Assembly: GCA_024276605.1 (NCBI GenBank)
Contig: JAJRWX010000095.1
Span: forward strand, 31,904-95,903
Reading direction: 5' to 3'
Origin: Planctomycetota bacterium
Lineage (GTDB): Bacteria; Planctomycetota; Phycisphaerae; UBA1845
DNA: 64,000 nt
This document shows, piece after piece, positions 15,700 through 23,600 of this stretch; within the stretch, counting starts at the first letter, position 1, and every line of letters starts with the position of its first letter. Under the pieces are notes generated by a model, which was given only the letters and a program-made list of their open reading frames with translations, had not been told where the DNA came from and ran no database searches. The position numbers and the translations under genes were made by a program.

Positions 15700-18270
15700 C
15701 TATGGAAGGTTCCTACCATCCCATGCTTCATACACCCCGGCACCTTGAAGCAGATCTATAAGGCGTAGAAGATCTTGCGTGTTGGTACTGCCGTCGCGGT
15801 CCATGTCACTGTCCGATAAAGGCAGCGCTAAAGTATCCAACGAAGAAACTAAGGCAGTTAGGTCTACGAGGTTCGTCGTACCATTGCGGTCTGCATCTCC
15901 GGGGAGAAATCCCACGGCGCTTTCACTTCCGCTAAGCGAATGTGTAATAGTTGTTCTTGCTCCCGGATTTACAGGGCCTGACAAAGCGACCCGAATCATG
16001 CCTACTGCCAACGAATCCGTTGTAACGGGTGTTGGTGCTACACCCATGCCACCTAGTTGTGAAACCTGATAATCGCCTGGTGCCGGAGTAATGCAGTTAG
16101 GGAAGTTATTAAAGGAAAAGTCAATCGTTTGTATACCCGTGGGATTAGAACCGTCCAGTTCAGTGGGTTGTAAGACATCTACGAAACCCGACATGGGATC
16201 AGCCGCATTTAGTGTCATCGCCGCTTCGCAGGTAGCGCAGTCACCGGGTACGATCGTGCTGACGAGGACACTGTCCGGGTCGCCGACAAATGGTTTGAAC
16301 AGGCCCAGCGTCACATTACCTATTGTCGGGCAGGTATCCGTTATCAATCTGAAATTGTAAGTAGTGCCCCAGCGTAGCGCGTTGGCCAAAGGATTTACGT
16401 CCTGTGTATCTGTTGACCACGCAAGGGAACCACTGGTCTGCATTAAGGCCCAGTCGGCGCTGCTATAGGGTGAGCCGCTGTGCGAATCGATATCATGAAA
16501 ACCCGTGCTCAGGACGGTAGCATCCATAGGTATCGGCACTGTGAAAGCCTGTCCACTCCTGTCGGAGTTCATGTTTAGCACGGCGTATTCATAGTGCCAT
16601 GTACCGTCACCCATGTCCGTCGCCTTGGCCGCGACTAAAAAACGACCATCGTTGACCACGTCAACTATTTGAATGTCTACTGTGGGGTCAAAATCCTGCC
16701 AGGCTTGGATGGCTGGCTTCGAATCCTGCGTCGGCGTTGCGCTGATCCTCAGGAAATTGAAATTTAGCGGCGCTAATTCGAATAGGGCAAACTCTCGATA
16801 GGCCATGTTATTGTTGTCTTTGTCCACCAGTGCATCATCAAACGTAACGTAATGCCCCTCGGCAAGGTAACGACTGTCGGGGTTTAAGGCGGGGATCAGA
16901 TCATTATCATGGATTTGCACACGCCGTTTGATACCGTCTAAGGTATCGCCTAGGCTACTGCACGGGAAGCATAAATCAGGAGCAGGGGGGCATTCACCAG
17001 ATGTTCTGTCGCGAGAATCCCAACAAGTAAACAATCCGGTGACAGGGTTCACTTCATATCGTGGCCCAAGGTTTCGCTGAAAGCCGTTAAGCCCGGAAGA
17101 ATACACATCGGAACAATTGGGGCCTAGAAAATCCGGTCCGGCACTGAGATCGCAAAATACGCCTGCTGGAGCACATAGACTATCCGTGCCGGCCTCGAAA
17201 CCATGCTTTACCCAACTCATGCCAATCTGTTCCATGTTGCTTGGTCGTTGAACAATACCGTTGCCATCCCGTTGTTCTTCGTTGTAGCGGTACACGTTCT
17301 GCGCAATGACCGGATGTTGTTGTTCAATGAAAGGATCAAAAGGATCATTCGTATCGGGTGAGCTATTCCAATGAGCCGGCATATCTCCGATGTTACAACT
17401 TACTGTGCCTATCGCGTACGAGGTAATTCCTGCCGTCGCATCTCTACCCAGGCGTGCAAAGCTCTGAAGTTCTTTAACGATCAGATCCACCCCTTCTCTG
17501 CACGTTCCGTTCATTAAATCGCACGTTCGACCCACCGGGCAGTCAGCATCCGTGGTACAGCTAATAACAGTTACAGCTGCTATTTTGCTGGTCGTAGTTT
17601 TACTTTGCCTGCCCATAGACCACCGCGTTGATGCCTCGTCACCGATCAACTCAGACTCCACCGTAAGTCTGGCAAAGCAAGTGCCCTGATATCGAGAAAC
17701 GCCAAGCACCGTCGCAGAGTTTTCCGACAAACACAAATCCCCCGTTGCAGTGGATGTTTTCGTGACGTCATTTTCAATGTATGAATCGGGGAGAAAATCG
17801 AATTCGATGGTTGGGGGCATTTTCCCAGAGATTGAAGCCGTGACATACCAATGTTTGTCATCACCAACATTGACAATGAGTCTGCTAATCTGAAAATAGG
17901 TATCGGAATTACTGATTATAAATGCGCCGCGCGTGGTGATGACGTCTTGCGTCAACATGTGCTGACCTCTATCGCTCAGACCTTTTTCGGCATGGTTCGC
18001 AAGACTTGGCGTCGGGAGTATGGAGAAGGTGTACTGCGGCGGTTGATCGTCCGAGACGCGTTCCACCCCGGAAGGAACGTTCCAGCCTAATTCTTCCAAG
18101 ATACCATCATAAAAGGTAAGCGTAACCGTGCCTTCAAGATGAACGCCGGTGGTGACGTTTGGGTTTTTTGCCTCAGCAGCGCGTCGAGCGCCGGGTAGGG
18201 CGACAAGCAACAATAACACCCAGGCACAACCTGCGCGCATGACAACAGACCTATGCGACCGAATGATCAT
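15700..18270 (-). CDS. Large secreted protein with C-terminal dockerin-like EF-hand pair
   Basis: 856 aa from ATG 18268-18270, which has AAGGGAG 8 nt upstream. The signal peptide covers about residues 11-32 (AGCAWVLLLLVALPGA). A Cys motif CTTDADCPVGRTCDLMNGTC near residue 240 resembles the small TDADC-x-GxxC modules seen in planctomycete and myxobacterial secreted proteins. The middle has no family I recognise. The C-terminus, GDADRNGTTNLVDLTALVSS and MDRDGSTNTQDLLRLIDLL, is a pair of DxDxDG calcium loops of dockerin type. Probably an extracellular or outer-surface structural or sorting-tagged protein. Monocistronic, divergent from the cysH leader. Confidence 0.75.
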   Translation of the reverse strand: MIIRSHRSVVMRAGCAWVLLLLVALPGARRAAEAKNPNVTTGVHLEGTVTLTFYDGILEELGWNVPSGVERVSDDQPPQYTFSILPTPSLANHAEKGLSDRGQHMLTQDVITTRGAFIISNSDTYFQISRLIVNVGDDKHWYVTASISGKMPPTIEFDFLPDSYIENDVTKTSTATGDLCLSENSATVLGVSRYQGTCFARLTVESELIGDEASTRWSMGRQSKTTTSKIAAVTVISCTTDADCPVGRTCDLMNGTCREGVDLIVKELQSFARLGRDATAGITSYAIGTVSCNIGDMPAHWNSSPDTNDPFDPFIEQQHPVIAQNVYRYNEEQRDGNGIVQRPSNMEQIGMSWVKHGFEAGTDSLCAPAGVFCDLSAGPDFLGPNCSDVYSSGLNGFQRNLGPRYEVNPVTGLFTCWDSRDRTSGECPPAPDLCFPCSSLGDTLDGIKRRVQIHDNDLIPALNPDSRYLAEGHYVTFDDALVDKDNNNMAYREFALFELAPLNFNFLRISATPTQDSKPAIQAWQDFDPTVDIQIVDVVNDGRFLVAAKATDMGDGTWHYEYAVLNMNSDRSGQAFTVPIPMDATVLSTGFHDIDSHSGSPYSSADWALMQTSGSLAWSTDTQDVNPLANALRWGTTYNFRLITDTCPTIGNVTLGLFKPFVGDPDSVLVSTIVPGDCATCEAAMTLNAADPMSGFVDVLQPTELDGSNPTGIQTIDFSFNNFPNCITPAPGDYQVSQLGGMGVAPTPVTTDSLAVGMIRVALSGPVNPGARTTITHSLSGSESAVGFLPGDADRNGTTNLVDLTALVSSLDTLALPLSDSDMDRDGSTNTQDLLRLIDLLQGAGVYEAWDGRNLP

Positions 18271-18681
18271 CGGATGGCTCCCTTCCGCCTGCAGAGCTTG
18301 GCGGTTTTCCCCCTGTATCGATCTCCTCCCTACGTCGTCATATCACAAAATGACGGCGTATGACGCCTGACGATTATACATCGCGTCGGCCTCGCTCTCC
18401 ACCATGAATTATGGATGGAATACATATCTCGGTTATCGGTCTCAGCGATAATAGCTTGTCTTGCTTGAGGTCGGTATGTCATACGGTATGACCAATATCG
18501 TCGACAGTCATATTGCTGAAGGTATGGGTGCAACATGTATTTAACGAACCATCATTTATCTCGGCGCTAGCGTATTTCCGAATCCTCGTCATAGCGCCGT
18601 TAAAGTGGCGATTATGGGATTATATCGCCGATCATGGTTATATTCCTTGCATGGTGTGTTCCGAAATGCAGTCAATTTCCG
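18271..18681. other. Intergenic region between secreted-protein gene and cysH leader
   Basis: About 410 nt with no gene I can support on either strand. The short open frames here lack ribosome-binding sites and family features. It must contain the divergent promoter of the minus-strand secreted protein. The only conspicuous structure is the 15-bp palindrome at 18478-18492. Confidence 0.6.
18478..18492. promoter_or_regulatory. 15-bp palindrome, possible operator
   Basis: GTCATAC-G-GTATGAC is a perfect 7-1-7 inverted repeat between the divergent genes. It lies 208 nt before the minus-strand secreted-protein start and 190 nt before the -35 box of the cysH leader. Size and symmetry suit a dimeric regulator site, but position relative to either promoter is not typical and no second copy was noticed. 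Confidence 0.3.
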
Positions 18682-18710
18682 TTGACATGCCGCCGTTTAT
18701 TCGGTACCAT
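18682..18710 (+). promoter_or_regulatory. Sigma-70-type promoter of the cys leader
   Basis: A consensus -35 box TTGACA (18682-18687), a 17-nt spacer and a -10 box TACCAT (18705-18710, 4/6 to TATAAT). Transcription would start about 7 nt downstream, at 18717-18718, i.e. at or next to the ATG at 18718. The leader ORF would then be translated from a leaderless or nearly leaderless mRNA, which agrees with the absence of a Shine-Dalgarno sequence in front of it. Confidence 0.6.
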
Positions 18711-18717
18711 GTTTGCG

Positions 18718-18840
18718 ATGAAACGAACTAGTCTTCAATGTCGTGTGACGGGAATTCCAGGCCGTCCGTTCCGCATCTACGGTGGCACGAAGTGCGCTTG
18801 TTGTATCTGTTGTTGTAAACTCGCGAGAGGAGCGATCTGA
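18718..18840 (+). CDS. Poly-cysteine leader peptide of the cysH operon
   Basis: 40 aa from ATG 18718 (ATG 18709, in frame, would lie inside the -10 box). The C-terminal third reads KCACCICCCKLARGAI: six cysteines in eight residues, encoded at 18793-18816 (TGC/TGT codons), then seven more codons and TGA at 18838-18840. The stop codon lies inside one arm of a hairpin that competes with an intrinsic terminator just downstream, and the next gene is the sulfate-assimilation reductase cysH. This is the layout of ribosome-mediated attenuation with cysteine as the sensed amino acid. No function for the peptide product itself is implied. Identified from sequence logic, not homology. Confidence 0.7.
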   Translation: MKRTSLQCRVTGIPGRPFRIYGGTKCACCICCCKLARGAI

Positions 18841-18895
18841 ACCCGGGCATTGGTGCAAAAATCATTGATCCAACAAGCCTGCAGGGTTCGCTCCT
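18828..18895 (+). promoter_or_regulatory. Antiterminator hairpin of the Cys attenuator
   Basis: AGGAGC (18828-18833) and GAACCC (18839-18844) can pair with GGGTTCGCTCCT (18884-18895), giving a 6+6 bp stem with a 5-nt bulge and a 39-nt loop. The 3' arm overlaps the end of the terminator's 5' arm, its loop and the start of its 3' arm, so the two structures are mutually exclusive. A ribosome stalled on Cys codons 18808-18816 would leave 18828 onward free; a ribosome at the stop codon 18838-18840 would cover the 5' arm. An additional 8-bp complementarity (18796-18803 with 18871-18878) could complicate the model. Confidence 0.6.
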
Positions 18896-18907
18896 GTGGG
18901 CTTTTTT
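18875..18907 (+). terminator. Intrinsic terminator in the cysH leader (attenuator)
   Basis: AAGCCTGCAGG (18875-18885), a 7-nt loop, then CCTGTGGGCTT (18893-18903) form an 11-bp stem with two G-U pairs, ending directly in a run of six T (18902-18907). It lies between the leader stop codon and the cysH start, so it would stop transcription before cysH unless the antiterminator forms. Confidence 0.75.
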
Positions 18908-18973
18908 GTTGGTTTGAAGAACAAGAGTGCGTTGGCGACAAAGCATAGTAACTCACATGATGGAGTACAGGTA

Positions 18974-19690
18974 GTGAATTTACCAATTCTAAGCAAAGAT
19001 TTGTCTACGCCGATAACCGAAGATGTCTCCACGGATGAATTCATTGCGTGGACGCTCAAACGGTTTAGTCATCAGCGTTTAGTGTTGACTTCATCCTTTG
19101 GCATGGAAGGTTGCGCACTTATCGACATGTATGCAAAACACAACGTGCCGTTGACCGTGATTTATCTGGATACTATGTTTTTCTTTCCGGAAACAATCAA
19201 ATTACGAGATACATTGATAGCGCGTTATCCACACATCGATTTCGTTAATCGTGGTACGGACTTAACGCCTGAGCAACAGGCCAAGAAATTCGGCGATGAG
19301 CTTTGGAAGCGTGACCCCGACCTCTGTTGCACCCTGCGTAAGGTAGACCCCATGTACCAGGTCATGAATGAGATTGATGTATGGATCACAGGTCTTCGCC
19401 GAAGTCAATCGGCCACACGCGCTAACTTAAGGATGATCGAGTGGGATTGGCGATATCAACTCATCAAGGTTAGTCCTCTCGTGAAATGGGAGAGAGAAGA
19501 CGTTTGGGCGTACATACAGGAGAATAAAGTACCTTATAATGAACTCCACGAAAAGGGCTATCCCACCGTAGGCTGTACGCATTGCACCAAGGTGGTTCCT
19601 GGTTCTACCATTGGTGAATACTCTCGCAAAGGTCGATGGAGCGATATGGAAAAAACAGAGTGTGGTCTACACGGTGGTGAAGGTATTTAG
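18974..19690 (+). CDS. cysH: Assimilatory APS/PAPS reductase (Fe-S type)
   Basis: 238 aa from GTG 18974, which has GGAG 8 nt upstream. The open frame begins at 18896, but that would run through the terminator hairpin. CysH reduces adenylyl- or phosphoadenylyl-sulfate to sulfite with thioredoxin. Motifs: LTSSFGMEGCALIDM (substrate loop), YLDTMFFFPETI, the CC...CxxC iron-sulfur ligands (DLCCTLRKVDP and VGCTHCTK), ITGLRRSQSATR, and the catalytic Cys in the C-terminal ECGLHGGEGI. The four-cysteine set marks the [4Fe-4S] form, which usually prefers APS. First structural gene after the Cys attenuator; siroheme genes follow on the same strand. Confidence 0.93.
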   Translation: MNLPILSKDLSTPITEDVSTDEFIAWTLKRFSHQRLVLTSSFGMEGCALIDMYAKHNVPLTVIYLDTMFFFPETIKLRDTLIARYPHIDFVNRGTDLTPEQQAKKFGDELWKRDPDLCCTLRKVDPMYQVMNEIDVWITGLRRSQSATRANLRMIEWDWRYQLIKVSPLVKWEREDVWAYIQENKVPYNELHEKGYPTVGCTHCTKVVPGSTIGEYSRKGRWSDMEKTECGLHGGEGI

Positions 19691-19849
19691 TCATGCTCAC
19701 ATACGATCAATAGTGAACGCCACCGTATACAGCTTTGCAGGCTTTGGCCGAGATGAACCGATGAGTACCAGAGATTGATGCGAGCGTGGTCGTCTGTGAT
19801 GAAAAGGTGAGATCATGTTGATCTTCTCCTGCGGGCATGGAAAATACTT

Positions 19850-21025
19850 ATGATGGAGAGAACCGTCCAAGTCCATACTGGCGATGATTTTTCTTGCATG
19901 AACGAGCCGACGATCGATAAGTTATTCTATCTCGGTATCACGTACCAATCCGCGCCTCTGGCGATCCGGGAACATCTTCAAACTCAACCGGACGTATGGT
20001 ACGAAATTGCGCGTCAAGATCGTGATTCTAACTTGACGAATTTACTTGTTCTAGCGACCTGTGAACGGTTTGAGCTTTATATCTTGTCGAGTCGTAGACC
20101 ATCGACCCAATGGCAAGCAGACATGGCCCATGTTTTTGGACTATCACCCTTACGCATGGAAAAATACGTTCGATCGCTCGAGGGCGAACATGCAGCCAGG
20201 CATTTGTTCCGCGTAGCGGCCGGCTTGGAATCTCGTATTGTTGGTGAGCCGCATATTTTATGTCAGTTACGTCAGGCCTTTGATAAAGCAAAAGAGGCCC
20301 ACAAGGTAGGAGCCACGCTTTCCGCGCTATGTCGCGCAGCCATTCATACCGGCAAGCGCGTGCGTAAAGAAACGGACATCAATCGGCACCTAAAGTCGAT
20401 TGTTTCGCTGACGATTCAAGATATGAAGCGTTCGCTCCACGGTTTACAGCATAAACGTGTCGCCATCGTGGGGACGGGTACGCTCGCTACGGGCCTAGCG
20501 CTGGCTTTGAAGGGATGTTCAAACCGGATCGATATCGTCAGTGACAGCATGAGTCGTGCACGAACGCTGGCGAACCGTATCGACGGTCGGGTGTTATCGC
20601 GTATTTCCTTTTTGTCGCAGTTGTCAGACTTCGATGCCGTCATTATGTGCACAACGTGCTCAACCTACGTGCTTCATCACGATATGGTCGCTCGGGATAG
20701 ATCGGGTGGTTTATCCATTTGGGATCTGTCTGCGCCAAGATCGGTCGAGCCTTCCGTGGGTAGCTTGGAGAGTGTTCGATTGATGTCCCTGGATGATCTT
20801 ATCCAAGGATTACCCGATTGCACGGAAGGGCTTGAAACCTGCGAATCTATTGTAGAACAGGAGTTATCCCGTCTACTAACGTGGTCCATCCATCGTCGCG
20901 TAGCGCCAAGCATTTCGCGTCTTATTAATATCGTACGTACGCAAGCGAGTCGACATGGCTGGGTGGTTGATTCCCGTAGATTGCATGATCAAATCATAAG
21001 ACTCAAACAAGAGGCAGCTGCTTGA
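19850..21025 (+). CDS. hemA: Glutamyl-tRNA reductase
   Basis: 391 aa from ATG 19850; a start at ATG 19898 (MNEPTIDKLFYLGITYQSAP) would also give a full domain, and ribosome-binding sites are weak for both. The enzyme makes glutamate-1-semialdehyde, the first committed step of tetrapyrrole synthesis. Motifs: LGITYQSAPLAIRE, the catalytic Cys in LATCERFELY, ESRIVGEPHILCQLRQAF, and the NADPH-binding VAIVGTGTLATGLAL. The C-terminal dimerisation helix is short. The 159 nt between cysH and this gene contain nothing I can name. With the two downstream genes it supplies siroheme, the cofactor of sulfite reductase. Confidence 0.9.
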   Translation: MMERTVQVHTGDDFSCMNEPTIDKLFYLGITYQSAPLAIREHLQTQPDVWYEIARQDRDSNLTNLLVLATCERFELYILSSRRPSTQWQADMAHVFGLSPLRMEKYVRSLEGEHAARHLFRVAAGLESRIVGEPHILCQLRQAFDKAKEAHKVGATLSALCRAAIHTGKRVRKETDINRHLKSIVSLTIQDMKRSLHGLQHKRVAIVGTGTLATGLALALKGCSNRIDIVSDSMSRARTLANRIDGRVLSRISFLSQLSDFDAVIMCTTCSTYVLHHDMVARDRSGGLSIWDLSAPRSVEPSVGSLESVRLMSLDDLIQGLPDCTEGLETCESIVEQELSRLLTWSIHRRVAPSISRLINIVRTQASRHGWVVDSRRLHDQIIRLKQEAAA

Positions 21026-21065
21026 TCGTTCAAACGAAATCATACGGCTGTGTAAAGTTGAAATC

Positions 21066-21851
21066 ATGATCGGCCACGCGAATCATAGTCAAGCTCTGAT
21101 TCTAGCCGCACATGGCTCAACCCATGAGCCGAGCGTCAACATACGAATACAAACATTGGTCGAGCATATTGGCAGCAGAAGCGATTTTTATGAAGTGATC
21201 GCAGCTTTCCATCAGGGTGAACCGCGTTTCTGTGAAGCGCTCAATCACGTTGAATCCGATCAAATTTGTGTCGTTCCGCTGATGACAAGCGAAGGATACT
21301 ATGCCACACAACAACTTTCTGCTGCACTAGCTTTGAATCCCCGCTTTGAAAAAGTAAATCTTTGGCAAACGCGACCCGTAGGAACGCATCCAGCGTTGGG
21401 AGTAACTATCGCTCATCGCGTAAAGCAATTGGCATCTAAATATGACATTGACATGACAAGTCTTTCGATTGTCCTGGTTGGTCACGGCACATCACGTCAT
21501 ACAGCTAGTCGTCAGGCAACCCAATCTATAGTCGAAGCCGTGAAACAACGATTATCCATAGCGCAGGTCTTCAGCGCATTCATCGATGACCAGCCGCCGA
21601 TTGAATCTATTCTTCATCGTGCAGTGCATCAGTCGGTGATCGTGATTCCATTCCTCATGGGTGGTGGTACGCACGCTGTGCACGATTTACCGCGTCGTCT
21701 GGGACTTTCACTTGAACCTGAACGTAACAACCCGATCAATGGCTACGTCGATGGTAAACTTCTGATCGTGGACTATCCCGTAGGGCATTACCCGGAAATA
21801 GCTGATTGGGTGATAAGCCTGGCTACTTCTGTTGTAGAGGCTGCACGATGA
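21066..21851 (+). CDS. Sirohydrochlorin chelatase-like protein (CbiX/SirB family)
   Basis: 261 aa made of two chelatase half-domains. The first has ILAAHGSTHEPSVN and VVPLMTSEGYY, the second VLVGHGTSRHTASRQ and VIPFLMGGGTH. The HGS/HGT histidines and the GGxH near the end are the metal-insertion residues of the CbiX/SirB class. In this context the likely reaction is insertion of Fe2+ into sirohydrochlorin to give siroheme; cobalt insertion for B12 cannot be excluded. It starts 41 nt after hemA, and its stop overlaps the next start codon (ATGA, 21848-21851), so translation is coupled. Confidence 0.85.
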   Translation: MIGHANHSQALILAAHGSTHEPSVNIRIQTLVEHIGSRSDFYEVIAAFHQGEPRFCEALNHVESDQICVVPLMTSEGYYATQQLSAALALNPRFEKVNLWQTRPVGTHPALGVTIAHRVKQLASKYDIDMTSLSIVLVGHGTSRHTASRQATQSIVEAVKQRLSIAQVFSAFIDDQPPIESILHRAVHQSVIVIPFLMGGGTHAVHDLPRRLGLSLEPERNNPINGYVDGKLLIVDYPVGHYPEIADWVISLATSVVEAAR

Positions 21852-23350
21852 CCAGTGACTATGGTATGGTATATCTCGTCGGTGTAGGCCCCGGCGATCC
21901 TGACCTCATCACACTTCGCGCTCACAAACTACTCTGCGAGGCGAATGTTGTCTTATACGATCGGCTCATTGATAAAGAATTCATAGCCCAAGCACACCCC
22001 CATGCAGAACTTATAGACGTTGGCAAAAAGCCGAACGGCCCGGAGGGCCAACAGGATGACATTCATGCCCTCTTGATCGATCGTGCTCAAGGCGGAAAGA
22101 GCGTGGTACGCTTGCAGGGGGGCGATCCCTTTGTTTTTGGAAGAGGTTTCGAGGAGTTAGTCGCATGTTACGAAGCCGGTGTACCCTGCGTGATAGTCCC
22201 CGGGGTGTCCAGTGCCCTGGCCGGGCCTGGGGCAGCTTTAATTCCCCTCACGCACCGCCACTTAGCACGTTCAGTAGGTATAGTCACTGGTCGATCAGCA
22301 ATGTCTGATCTTGGAGAAATTGATTTTCAATCATTAGCCGCATTGGATACCCTGGTCATCATGATGGGCAGATCCAATCTGCACTTGCTAACACAGGGGC
22401 TTATCGCGGCGGGGCGTAGTGGTCACACCCCAGCCGCTTGTATTGAATGGGCGACAACACCGCGACAGCGTGTCATTCGTGCGACCCTCGCAACCTTGTC
22501 CGACCAGGCTCAGCAGCAACATATTGCGTCACCGGTGATTACCATCATGGGAAAAGTCGTCGCACTACACGAGCAGTTACAAGCAAAAGCCGCGTCACCA
22601 TTAGCCGGTAAACGCATCATCACCACGCGGCCCGTCTTTGGCGTGAGCACATTAAACCAACGGTTGACTGCCTATGGTGCTAACGTGGTTTCTTGTCCAC
22701 TTATTGAGATTCAACATCTATCCCAAGGGTCCGATTTAGACAAGCATATGCGAAACCTGGATGCCTATGATTGGCTATTGTTCACTTCGGTATACGGCGT
22801 GGAGGCATTCTGGCGTGCGTTGCTACGCAACGGTTGGGACGCCCGTGTGCTGGGTGGAAAACGCTTAGCCGTGGTGGGATCAGCTACAAAGGCTTACCTT
22901 TACGAACGTGGTCGTATCGTGGCAGATGTGGTCCCCGCGCGATACACTGCCGAGTCATTAGTCCAGGCTTTGAGAAATATCGAAGTGTCACAGGTGCGGC
23001 GTTTGTTTTATCCACGATCCGACAAAGCGGATTCAACCCTTGTTGATCGTTTGCGCCAGAGTGGTTTAGCCATAGATGATGTGATCGCCTATAGAAACCG
23101 CCCGGTTACGCCTACACCCGGTCAGCATCACGCATTGGAGCAAGGAGCTGATGTTATCACCTTCGCCAGCCCAACAGCCGTGCGGCGTTATGCAGAGTTA
23201 CATATACCCATAAAGCGAGCACAAGTAGCTTGCATAGGACCGGTAACGGCTAAGGCCGCGCACAACGCAGGCATGAAAGTCGCCATCGAAGCTCCCCAAC
23301 AAACCGAGCACGCCCTAGCCGAGGCGATCGTTAATCATTTTCATTCGTAG
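21848..23350 (+). CDS. cobA-hemD: Uroporphyrinogen-III C-methyltransferase / uroporphyrinogen-III synthase fusion
   Basis: 500 aa from ATG 21848, overlapping the upstream stop as ATGA. Residues 1 to about 245 are a SUMT methyltransferase: VYLVGVGPGDPDLITLRA, VVLYDRLI, VRLQGGDPFVFGRGFEE, VPGVSSALAGPGAALIPLTHR, VIMMGRSNL and the C-terminal TIMGKVVALHE. From about 254 (GKRIITTRPVFG) to the end is a HemD-type synthase with the usual two-lobed pattern (LLFTSVYGVEAFW, FASPTAVRRYAEL, ACIGPVTAKAAHNAG). The fusion makes uroporphyrinogen III and methylates it to precorrin-2. It lacks a dehydrogenase domain, so the precorrin-2 oxidation step must be elsewhere. Confidence 0.92.
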   Translation: MTSDYGMVYLVGVGPGDPDLITLRAHKLLCEANVVLYDRLIDKEFIAQAHPHAELIDVGKKPNGPEGQQDDIHALLIDRAQGGKSVVRLQGGDPFVFGRGFEELVACYEAGVPCVIVPGVSSALAGPGAALIPLTHRHLARSVGIVTGRSAMSDLGEIDFQSLAALDTLVIMMGRSNLHLLTQGLIAAGRSGHTPAACIEWATTPRQRVIRATLATLSDQAQQQHIASPVITIMGKVVALHEQLQAKAASPLAGKRIITTRPVFGVSTLNQRLTAYGANVVSCPLIEIQHLSQGSDLDKHMRNLDAYDWLLFTSVYGVEAFWRALLRNGWDARVLGGKRLAVVGSATKAYLYERGRIVADVVPARYTAESLVQALRNIEVSQVRRLFYPRSDKADSTLVDRLRQSGLAIDDVIAYRNRPVTPTPGQHHALEQGADVITFASPTAVRRYAELHIPIKRAQVACIGPVTAKAAHNAGMKVAIEAPQQTEHALAEAIVNHFHS

Positions 23351-23600
23351 GGTATGCTACTAAACACCGAATACAAAGAACCGGGTCCATCATGTAGATA
23401 AGGTTGAATTATTAGACCATACCTATCCAACAACACGTCCAGCGTTTCCGATGAGGTTGGATAACATATCGGTCTTTACGATGTGATATGGCCGGTTTTG
23501 ATCATCTCCGCTTCCGAGCAAGACGGAATCTTCACCCGCCTATTGACGATAATCAGCCTACCAGGCGAGCTACTTCGGACATGAAGAATGGAGAACCCTG

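Noticed and set aside
18634..18717. Upstream extension of the leader ORF to 18634
   Set aside because: It would start before the TTGACA/TACCAT promoter and lacks a ribosome-binding site; the cluster of Cys codons is the same in the shorter ORF.
18896..18973. Longer N-terminus for CysH starting at GTG 18896
   Set aside because: This start lies in the terminator stem and would translate the U-tract; GTG 18974 has a proper GGAG site and gives the normal family start.
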